Below are positions 9,758-20,100 of a stretch of DNA of 64,000 nucleotides, one piece after another; the first letter of the stretch is position 1; the number at the start of each line of letters is the position of its first letter. Origin of the DNA: Ciona intestinalis (lineage: Eukaryota; Chordata; Ascidiacea; Phlebobranchia; Cionidae); assembly GCF_000224145.3 (NCBI RefSeq), contig NC_020169.2:1711479-1775478 (forward strand), in the 5' to 3' direction. The notes beneath the pieces were generated by a model that made no database searches, was not told the DNA's origin, and saw only the letters and a program-made list of their open reading frames with translations. The translations under genes were made by a program, and so were the position numbers.

Positions 9758-12700
9758 ATGGCTGAGAATTTGAACAGTATCGATGTCATACCAGTTATAC
9801 AAGACAGTCAGCTTAAACAACTTGAAGTAATTGGAACAGGGGGTTTCGGTCAAGTTGCTTTTGCAATTACCGCAGGAATAATGAACTAATACCTAGAAAA
9901 GTCGTGAAAAAACAACTACTCAAAGGTGGAATACCGGAACGGTAAGCACAAACTATTAAAACTACTTTAACCAAGTAATAGCTCTGTGTTTAAATTTCAG
10001 GGATATAAAATATTTGCAAAATGAAGCAAAAATCATGTGGCGGTTAAATTCGCCGTATGTTATTTCCATGGTGGGATTGAACTTTAGCGACACTCAGTTT
10101 TCTATCGTGATGGAATACGCTGAAAACGAATCATGTGCGAACTTCTTTAGAGCGCTATCTTACAACGACTTAACTTCAGACACCACAATAAAACTATGGC
10201 CTTTAAAGGCGAGGATAGCATATCAGGTACAAAAAATGTGATAAGTATTGTAAGGTGGAGCACTGGCTACTAGAGATATATAGATGTACATATTATCTAG
10301 TATATATAGATATATCTCCAATAGGCCGTGGGCGGAGTAAGATGGGACGTGTTTTCATTCTCATTCACGTGCCAGTTGTTAAAAAACAAAGAATATTTAA
10401 AGAATAATCAAACCGTTTTCTTACGGATATTTGTGTATTATGTGCCAAAATTTGTCTCGTCTTCCCCCACCCTACTACACCACAATTGTGTTGTATGTCT
10501 ATATCACGTTATTTAGATTTGTGTGCTTATTGTTTGTATATGTTACATTATTTAACCTTAGCCCCGCGGCTGTAACGAAGATTTCTTTATTTTTTCAAAA
10601 CATGATCAGGAAATAAGCGGTTTAGGTGCTAACACAATTTCATCTTACCTCAAAATACTATAACATTAAAGTAAAACATTAATAGTGTTAAATGTTATAA
10701 AGGTGATCCAGGGAATGGTTTATTTACACGGAATACAACCACGAAGAATTTTACATCTTGACCTTAAATCGCAAAATGTTCTCTTGGAACAGGACTTGAA
10801 CGTAAAGGTCTGTTTCACAATTTAAAAATGGTAAATCATAGGTTTAAATCTTTTTAAAAAAATCTGTAAACGTTAATTTTTAGTTGTGCGATTTTGGACT
10901 CTCTCAAATGCACACCCTCTCCGCTTTAAGCAGAACGTTATCTATTCAAGCAGTTACAGGTAAACAACGAATTGGTTTTCAACAATAAGTATTTGCATAC
11001 AATCTAATAATAAATATCGTTGTTTAGTAAACGACAAAAAAGACGGGCGAATTAGAGGTACAATCAGTCACATTGCCCCAGAACATCTAAAAGACCCTAA
11101 TTGTAAACCAACAGTCAAATCTGATTCTTACAGGTAAGCCATCCGAACGTAAAAGTCTTCAACACTTATACACTAATGCACACCTTGATGTTATGGATTG
11201 CGATAATGTAAAATTTTCCTGCAGCTACGGAATATTTCTTTGGGAACTATTGACAAACGAGCAACCATACCATCGTAAGAATACTTTATCTCTAACTTGA
11301 ATCAGTGAATGAAAAAGAGCAAGCTTCTTTGTCAATAAACGAATGAATGTAACTTAGGATAGCCGGAAGACGACAGTCGTTATAACACGTTTGTTCTGTT
11401 TCATACGCCTGATGTTAGCCTACGAGTTACCAGTAATGTAACTTAGTGGGTGATTGTTCTTTAGATTTTTATGTTTTTTTTATGGCTGACAATTCAGGCA
11501 ACCTATAGTGACGACTGGATTGGAGCATTTGACTTATTCTATTGCAAATGTAAACTGTTTTAAATTTGATTTAAACTGGTTATTAATGCAGACGCGAGGG
11601 ATCCGCAAGCTATAATTCTGGCTGTTCGTGACAAAGGGACACGACCAGATCCTGAACTAGTTCCGGATTCTGCGCCTTTTATTATGCAGACAATGATGAA
11701 GCAATGTTACAACGAAGAACCCATCGATAGGCCTACTTTTAATGGTTTGTAATATATAGTAGGGTGGGGAAAGATGAGACACATTCTAACTTTATTTTCT
11801 CGTTCCATTGAGTAGTAAACAAAGAACATTCAAAGAATTATAAAACTGTATCACAACGACTTCCAAAGACCGTTGTTAATTAATTAAAACACGATTAGAA
11901 TATTTGGATAATACTTGCTAAAGGTGTCCCATCTTCCCCCACCACACTATATTATTTATCCAACTTTATTATAATATTAATTAAACTACTTTAACAAAGA
12001 TATGATAAAGTTGTTTAGTGGTGCGTATGAACGAAATCTGCTTCCGTATGTAAAGGATGCGGTACAGGAAGCTAGAAAGCAGGCAAGATTACAAGTGAGC
12101 TTTTACAAGTTTATTTTATTGTGTATTCATAACGTACAAATAAATTTCAGCCCAGCCAAGCGATTGGCGAAACACCTGGAACAAGCCAGGTAGAGATTTC
12201 CGAAACTAAGTCGAGCGACTTACAAATAGGACACCTGCAATCGACAAATTACCAAAGCAGACAAGGATTGGTAAATTTAACAAGTGCGACATCGTCCGGC
12301 TACACGTCAAAAGCCGCCGAATTTAGTCAGGAAACTCCGCTTGAACCTGAACTCGGAGACGAAACTACTTATCCAAAGCAGCTGATCGAAGAACGTGATA
12401 GTGGAGTATCAGAAGCATCGATGTTAAACACCACCTCCGTGCCTGGTGTTAAATATACCAAAGAAGGTTATGAAATAAAAGAGCCTAAAAGGGATGACAG
12501 AAACGACATGCGCATTGGGGAAGTGCTAAACTCTTGTATTGCAGAAGAAGACATGTGTTTAATCAACCAACAAGAATATACGCCTAACCTTTTAAATCAA
12601 ACCAATGCGCTCAAGAACGACCGCACGAGTAAGTAAGTATATAAAGTAGGGTGGGGAAGACGGGACAACTTTACCACAAATATCCGAATATACTGACCGT

Positions 12701-14672
12701 GTTTTAAACAATAATTCTTTGAATGTTTTTTGTTTACTATCAAGTGGGGCGAGAAAGTAGAATGAAAAGGTGTCTCATCTTTTCTTACCCTATATACTAT
12801 ATATGAAATAGAGTATATACTAACTAATCCCTTGTCATAACTGGATTTCCTTTAGCAACGTCATGCAAACTTAACGGAAAGAAAAAGTGTGCTCTAATCG
12901 GAACGATCACTGTTTTTCTGCTTATTATCACTGTAGTGATACTGGTGACGCAGCTTAACAAAAGTAATTCATCAAGCAATAAGTATTGTGAAATACTAAC
13001 ATAAAACATTAATGTAATGTATTCCCAGAAACACCAAGCGACGGTATTATAACGCAAGTTAAAACAGTCACACCAACGGAAAAGTATAAATTTCCGCAAT
13101 GTCTTCCCTTTACTTCCAACTTCTCTGGACTCGCCAGTGTCGAGTGTAACCCGCCAATAAACGAATATGGAAAGTTCGATGTTGAGACGTCGTGTTCGTA
13201 CAAATGTAATAAGGGTTATAAACAAGTATATCCGACGGTTACCACTTGCGGACAACGTGGCCGATGGAACCGTCGTTTAGGAGAATGTAAGAAAGGTGAG
13301 GTCATATATTTAACAACATTGGAATATCATATATAAATGTCTAACAATATAAAATATATAGTAGGGTGGGGAATGATGGGACACCTTTAGCACATAATAT
13401 TCAATTATCCTGATTGTGTTTCAAACAATTAACAACGGTTTATGGGAGTCGTGAGGATATAGTTTTATATTTTTTTGAATGTTCTTTGTTTACTGATAAA
13501 TGAGACAAGAAAATACAGTTAAAGGGTGTTCTATCTTTCCCCACCTTACTCTATGAAGGGTAAAAAATGGCAATAAAAGTTGAATCTAGTAGAATATGTC
13601 TTCGTGTTTCAGTTTGTCCTGCGGAAACAATATCAACAGATGTTAAACAAACGGGATGTACGAATGAAAATTTTTCAGGGAGCGAATGTACATATGAATG
13701 CAGGGACTTGGTAAGAAATTTGGCAAAACTCATGCTTGATGTAGCTTTATGAAAAAAAAGACTATTAATTGACCTTATTTCCAACGCCTTGGTTCAAAAA
13801 CCTAATTTTGTTAGTGATTTTGGAAGTTAAAAGGGATGGCATTAGTAAAGCCTATACCTTGTGTCATGTAGGCCAGTGCTCTTCATTTTTTAAGGTTGGT
13901 AAACCCCTAAAGTTGTGGATATAGAATTCATATAAAAAAAGCTGTAGGAAAGCAGCTAAATTTGTTAAAAATGTTAGAAACTATATATTATTGCTGAAAA
14001 CAAGTTTGTGATGCACCCTTGTATACCTTTTTGTACTGGTGCACCCCTGGCAAATTTTGATGCACTCTAAGGTGCACACCGATTGAAGAGCACTATAGAT
14101 GTAGGCTACTCATGATTGTGTCGTATGTATGCTGTAATGTTTTTTATTGAAACTAGCCAAAAAGTCCGTGTCTTATGCACTTAACTTTCACGAACTTTAG
14201 AACATCGGAAAAATAAAACGGACTTGCTCAGAGACAGGACAGTGGATTGGCCAAGATTTTTTGACATGTAAATGCCAACAGTGTTATGGCGGAAACGAGT
14301 GCCAGTACGTGCTGAAATGGTTTGATATAAGAGCACAGGTCCGCAAAATGGACGACAACAACACTCCAACAGAGGTTTGCAGAATAATTAAATGTATATC
14401 CAGTTATCTACAATTTGACGAATTTACCGTTTAAATTCCGTCAGGTGCGATATGGCGATCGACTTATCTCTTGTGAAGCCGATAGAGACTTTATATTCAA
14501 CTACGACTGCACCTGTAAAGACTCGAAGGTGGTCGACCGCTATTATTGCAACAACTACCTAACCCGTAATCAAGCTTGTACACACGCACTTGCACACCTC
14601 TTACGAAACCTTGTAGCACAAGGGATTTACGAAGAACCGTGCGATCTCGGCCAATCGTATTCCGCATGTTAG
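9758..14672 (+). CDS. Type II transmembrane RIPK-like kinase with CCP/sushi ectodomain
   Basis: Fourteen exons: 9758-9941, 10001-10226, 10703-10807, 10884-10959, 11028-11133, 11225-11274, 11592-11744, 12000-12094, 12151-12628, 12856-12963, 13029-13295, 13613-13710, 14201-14374, 14445-14672. Residues 1 to about 330 form a TKL-group kinase: P-loop GTGGFG, a KVVKKQLL lysine, Glu in LQNEAKIMWRL, catalytic loop HLDLKSQN (the HLDLK form of RIPK2-4), CDFGLS, IAPEHL and GIFLWELLTNEQPY, so it looks active. A Ser/Thr-rich linker of about 160 residues leads to KLNGKKK and one helix (CALIGTITVFLLIITVVILV); positive charges before the helix and an NFS sequon after it predict N-in, C-out topology. The ectodomain has two CCP-like modules (CSYKCNKGYK and CGQRGRWNRR; then CTYEC and CSETGQWIG) and a Cys-rich tail of unknown type. 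Exon 1 appears one base short near 9862-9871, where the frame moves from GQVAFA to RRNNELIPRK; with that base the total is exactly 783 codons. Sequencing error seems likelier than decay. Confidence 0.82.
10328..10480 (+). mobile_element. MITE copy in kinase intron 2
   Basis: GGCGGAGTAAGATGGGACG at the left and CGTCTTCCCCCACCCTACTA at the right, with AAAGAATAATCAAACC inside. Confidence 0.7.
11336..11545 (-). mobile_element. Composite SINE, 3' portion, in kinase intron
   Basis: On the minus strand: TGCTCCAATCCAGTCGTCAC, then AATTGTCAGCCATAAA, GTTACATTACTGGTAACTCG, GCGTATGAAACAGAAC, CGTGTTATAACGACTG and a tail TACATTCATTCG. It is the body and tail of the composite SINE without the tRNA head and is the best guide here to the order of the body modules. 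Confidence 0.65.
11757..11949 (+). mobile_element. MITE copy in kinase intron 7
   Basis: Left end TAGTAGGGTGGGGAAAGATG directly follows the kinase exon by about 13 bases; right end CATCTTCCCCCACCACACTA. Near full length. Confidence 0.85.
12644..12792 (-). mobile_element. MITE copy in kinase intron 9
   Basis: AAGTAGGGTGGGGAAGACGG at the left and GTGTCTCATCTTTTCTTACC at the right. It lies 16 bases after the donor of the linker exon, with an internal shortening of the family sequence. Confidence 0.75.
13359..13553 (-). mobile_element. MITE copy in kinase intron 11
   Basis: TAGTAGGGTGGGGAATGATG at the left and ATCTTTCCCCACCTTACTCT at the right, with ACACCTTTAGCACATAATAT internally. Near full length. 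Confidence 0.85.
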
Positions 14673-14880
14673 AGCTGTGGTTAACCACACACAGCTTTTA
14701 AAAATCAGTTACTTGAAATTTCTACAAACGAGATGTTCATTTAATGTTTCCGTTTAAAAGTAAGTTTGTTCAGCTTAAAACAGTTTTTGCTAAAATTTTG
14801 CTAGTTTTTAGCCACAGGCAGTCGTAGCGTATAGCCTACGCTACAAGTTTCGTTTAACCACTTTAAAATAATATATATGG

Positions 14881-15073
14881 TATAGGGTGGGGAAAGACGG
14901 GACACCTTTAGCACATATTATCTAAATATCCTAATCGTTTTTTTTTGGAAATTAACAACGGCCTATAGGAGTCGTAAGGATACGGTTTAATAACTTTTTG
15001 AAGGTTCTTTGTTTCCTACAAAATTGGACGAGAAAATGGAATGAAAAGATGTCCCACCTTCCTCCACCCTACT
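14881..15073 (-). mobile_element. MITE copy, near full length
   Basis: TATAGGGTGGGGAAAGACGG at the left, CCTTCCTCCACCCTACTATA at the right, flanked by AT-rich TA steps. Confidence 0.85.
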
Positions 15074-16982
15074 ATATATAGGTTTGGCGTCCAGCAGCGT
15101 TGTTTACCCTTTTTAGTTTACATGTGGGCCTGAATTGGCTGCTACAAATTCACCAATCTACTATATTATATGTATAGCTAAGTTTATGTCCAAGCTTTTC
15201 CGAAAGTATTGCGTTTGTCGAGTCAGCAATTGCCAGCAGATGTTGTTTGCTCAGCGCGTCTACGAGTTTATTCGAACAGTTTTATTAAAACGGCGTTGGT
15301 CTGAGATATAGTGACCAAGCGCATACATATTTGTTTTGCGCATCATTAAAACAGAAATGCCACACCACCACTGATCGACATTTAAAATTTATAAGTACAC
15401 ATATTATATACAATATCACCGTAAAGTATGCCAAAAATGCCGCTGATTTGCAGTGATGTAACCTATATATGGAAGTAGATTGATTAATGGCTTGACGTGT
15501 GCAAAAACCGCGGAAACAGCATAGCTGCAATTTAAAAGAGCATAGCTGACGTTCTGAATACTGGTAAATTTTTTATAGTCAACGAGCTCACTTCAACCTT
15601 TCAAGTGTGCTTAAAAGCTTTATATGGTTTTTCCGGTCGTATGGGAAACCACGTTGTTTTCAAGAGTAATTACTGTAAGACACGGGGTGGTATTCTACCC
15701 ACACTGAACATATATATAGCCGAACATTCACAAACTCTAAACAGACTTGCATATGAACCTCTCATTAGCGATCTATTAGCCCATATACACACCGCTTGTA
15801 CATTGTTTGATGTTTTAGTTCGCTTGAACGTTTGCAGTACACCGTGGTTTGTGAGTAAGCAACTACGAAGCATTGCTAGTATACAGCTTTATCAGGTTAA
15901 GTGTTATAATTACTCCAGCAACTTAATTACCTAGAATATTGAGTGGCAGGAAGCATCTTCGATGCTTAGAAAATAGAACATCTTCGACCATTCATAGCAC
16001 GACGTTTTTTTTTTTCTAAAAAAAGTTTAGTTGTCTGCTGTCACTGATATTTCATGCTCTGGACACGAAAATATGTCACGTTTTTTGGGGGCATGAACGA
16101 AATATTATATATAGGTCGTTAGGTACGCGAAAAAATAGCGTCTGGTAATGCTAGTTATAACAAAACAGACCTGCGCGCTATACTTCTACGCAGCGTCTAG
16201 AACAAATCACTGCAGTAGGGTTTATTCTACATTCGTTGAACTAACTTTATTAAAACAAATATTTAGATGTTTTAAGATGTTAAAATAATTTCATTTGAAA
16301 ATTTCACGTTTTCCAATTAAGAGCTATGCTGCGCCAATATCTGCGCACAACCATAAACCATCTGCTGTGACTTCGCCAAAAAATATAAGTGATGATAACT
16401 TGAAAACGGCACCATTTTAAACGGAAAAAATAAATTAAATCAACTGAATATGACTTCCTCTATACCAATCATAAAATTTGACTTTAGTTTCCTCTGAGGC
16501 AATGTTTTTGTAAGTCTTTAATTAGGTTAAAAATACCGACCGGAATTGTTAGTTTTTTAACAACGCAGCTGAGACATAGCCTACATTTGACAATGTAAGT
16601 TTTTATTATGCATGTTTATCAAGGTTAGTTTTACATTTACACGAGAAACTTATTGGAGTAGATTATTGCAGGACACGGACACTTAATCATGTTTATAGGT
16701 AAAAAAATCTGCAACTGTCTATAACATGATTTATTTTTTCTGTGAAAAAAGGAAGTGTTTGTCTGTAACTCGTCATGAATCGTGAGCGCATCTACGCAGT
16801 GCTTATGTAACGCTATGCGCGGGAAAATAGTGACTATATAAAGGTCAGTTTTTAACCAGCGGATGAGACAGACATATGTGATGTGATCTACTGACCTTTC
16901 TGCATGCTTCTGCGTAACGCCCAAAACGAATGTCGACAGATACTGTTAGGCCAACTGAGACCCCTAAGCGCAGTTTATATTA

Positions 16983-17010
16983 TAGTAGAGTGGGGAAAGA
17001 AGGGACGCTT
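16983..17010 (+). mobile_element. MITE end fragment
   Basis: TAGTAGAGTGGGGAAAGAAG followed by GGACGC matches one terminus of the MITE. No partner end is found before the FAS start. Confidence 0.5.
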
Positions 17011-17192
17011 TGTCGGATGAGACTTTTTTTAAGCGTACAGTATTATTTCGTGTTATTTACGTGTATTTTCCAATGATAGATTCACTGTACAATATTATAC
17101 TTGCTTTACCTAATTGTTATATGTATAATATATTGAGCTGAATATTTTTTTATAAACAACATTATAAGCTACAGTTGGTCACATCTAACAAT

Positions 17193-20100
17193 ATGGAAAG
17201 TATTGTGATTAGCGGTATTTCGGGAAGATTTCCGGAATCGGAAAACGTGGAGGAGTTTTGGACAAATCTTCTAAATAAAGTTGATCTCGTTACAGAAGAT
17301 GACCGCCGCTGGAAACCAGGTAAAACAATTCCGAACAATTCTATATTATAAAAGGTCTCGGTGTAGTGCTTTTTAAACGCAATGATGCGTTAAAAGTCGA
17401 AAAATATGAGACGAAACCGCACTGGTTTGCTTTTAGTCTGCGCCTAACGCGCTGTTACTATTAATCGCTCTACTTGACGTCTTCAGAGCAACAATAAAAA
17501 AATGAGTCTCGAATAAGAGGAATGTTTCACATAAAGGCCTTTTCACTAGGTTTATGGGGTCTACCAAAGAGAAATGGAAAATTAAAAAACCTCGAAAAGT
17601 TCGACGCATCTTTCTTTGAAATCCACCCAAAGCAAGCAAATAACATGGATTCACAACTTCGAATGCTACTTGAAGTCGTGTACGAAGCTGTGACAGATGC
17701 TGGTAAACAGTTTTGTTGCTTCTTTTAATGGCTGTAAAAATATAAGTTTTACGCTTCACAAGCCATTCTGTCTCTTTAAAAATGTATTCAATTTAGCTTT
17801 GCTTATGCGCAGGCGTAAACCCAAGTTCCATTGCGGGTTCCAACACGGGAGTATGGGTTGGAAACAGCAGCTCAGAAGTACGGGAGGCATTGACAAAAGA
17901 TCCAGATACGACGGAAGGATACGTAATGACCGGGTGCTTTAGCTCGATGATGGCGAATCGAATCAGTTACTTTTTCGACGTTAAAGGTGACTAAAAGTTA
18001 CACTTAAAGTCGGATTTTATTTTACTTTTTACGACCATCCATCTGCTAATAAACAAAAAAATATGTTTTTTTTACCATATTGTAACTATTGTATAGCGAT
18101 CTCCCCACCCTACTATATACGTGAAGAATCGTTTATGTTGACGTTTCAATTTATAAAGGCACAAGCGTTTCAATGGATACAGCATGTTCGTCAAGCACAC
18201 TTGCACTGCAAAATGCATTCGTCGCAATAAGAGATGGCTATTGTGATGCTGCAATTGTTGGCGGCACCAACGTGATTCATAAGCCACATGGGTCGCTTAT
18301 GTGTCAGCAATTTAATATGTTATCGTCCGACGGATCCTGCAAGTCGTTCGATTCATCAGCAAACGGGTAGGTAGTTATCGGATGAGTAATTGGCTGATTG
18401 TATATACTGTATAGGATGAGTGATTGTACACGTATGTCGCCTTCATCGTTTTTTTGTTTGTTTATGTTTAAGTTACGTGAGATCAGAAGCAGTTGTAGCC
18501 GTTTATTTACAAAGAAAATCTATGGCTGTCCGAAGCTATTGCGAAATTCTTAACGCCCGGACCAATTCAAACGGAAAAACAACAGAGGGTATCACATATC
18601 CTTCAGGTACTAAAACCACTTATTGTTTTTGAATTTTGTCACTCCTAAAAACATGAAATCTGGCATTAAACAACACACCGCTGCGTGGATTATCACACAA
18701 GTTTATTTAAACTTTAAACTAAAGGCATTCAGCAAGCTCGCTTACTCGAAGACACCTACAGCGAATGCGGCGCTGATCCATGCGCTGTTGATTACGTGGA
18801 AGCACACGGAACTGGAACAAGGTATGGTTTTGCAAATATAAAACTTGATTCACTGTAACATTAACATTTTGCAAAACAAAGGCTGGTGATCCGCAAGAGC
18901 TTAACGCCATTGATCAAGTAATGTGCAAAGAAGGAAGAAAACAACCGCTGCTGGTAGGCTCAGTCAAATCAAATATGGGTCACAGTGAATCCGCTAGTGG
19001 TTTATGCGGAGTGGTCAAGTGTGCAGTGGCAATGCAGATGGGGGTTATGCCCTCAAATCTGCACTTTAAGCAGCCGAATCCGGAAATTAAAGGTAATATT
19101 AATAATATAAAACACCCTTACTAAAAATACATTTAAACTGCTTGCTTGACGTTCTATTTGTCACGTATGCACGCACAGGGCTATTGGAAAACCGCCTAAG
19201 GGTCGTCACGGAAAACACAAAACTACCGAAAACTATCATGGTTGGTGTTAACTCGTTTGGGTTCGGCGGTACCAACGTACATGTTATTCTTCGATCCAGT
19301 GAACATGATAAGCCCGCAAATGAAATAAAACAACCGACCATCGCTTTGCTCACTGGTCGAACCGAAAATGGCATAAAAGGTTTGTTTTTGTCAATAATTT
19401 TAGATTCATTGGTGGACACGTTTACTTATTTCCAGAGAAACTTGAATACTTTAGCAACTGCCCAATCTCCCGATTTTCAATGACCAACAAACTGGCAGAG
19501 GTTGCGACATCAAAACACCCATATCGCGGATTTATTATAAAGAAAGGAGAAAACGACACAGAGCCTATAGCTAACTTTGAAAAAGCAAAACCACGCAGAG
19601 ATATTTGGTTTATATGCACAGGTAAACATTGAATTTTGATGTAAAATGTAAGAGATATAGAATAGATGCACATAATATTACAACACACACAGGTATGGGA
19701 AGCCAGTGGAATGGCATGGGAAGACATCTGCTGCAGATTCCCGTATTTGCGAAATCTATTGATGCTTGTACTGATGCGTTAAAAGATTACAACTTTAACG
19801 TTAAGGAATTGATAATTGGGTCTAACTCCACAACCTACGACAATCTTGTCAATTCTGTCGTAGGACTGGTGGCAGTTCAGGTGTGATAACTCGTAACCGC
19901 AACATATAGTGGGGTGGGGGAAGATGGGACACCTTTAGCACAAAATATATAAATATCCTGGTCGTGTTTTAAACAATTAACAACGGTCTATGAAAGTCGC
20001 CAGGACAAGGTTTTATAATTCTTTGAATGTTCTTGTTTACTACCAAAATGTACGAGAAAATAGAATATAAAGGTGTCCCACCTTCCCCCCACCCTACTAT

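Larger units (their letters stand above)
14673..17192. other. Intergenic between kinase and FAS genes
   Basis: Apart from one MITE at 14881-15073 and a MITE end at 16985, I see no supported gene. An ORF of 109 codons at 15605-15934 contains only loose protein-like composition, no domain I recognise and no flanking gene structure, and an antisense ORF covers the same bases. Poly-T and AT-rich runs are common. Confidence 0.4.

Noticed and set aside
9758-14672. Kinase and CCP parts as two separate genes
   Set aside because: The joined exons keep one frame and phase throughout, the CCP part has no signal peptide or start of its own, and a basic-flanked helix links them. Still the main alternative.
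15605-15934. 109-codon ORF upstream of the FAS gene
   Set aside because: No domain recognised, lacks a convincing start context, and an antisense ORF covers the same bases; no neighbouring exon extends it.
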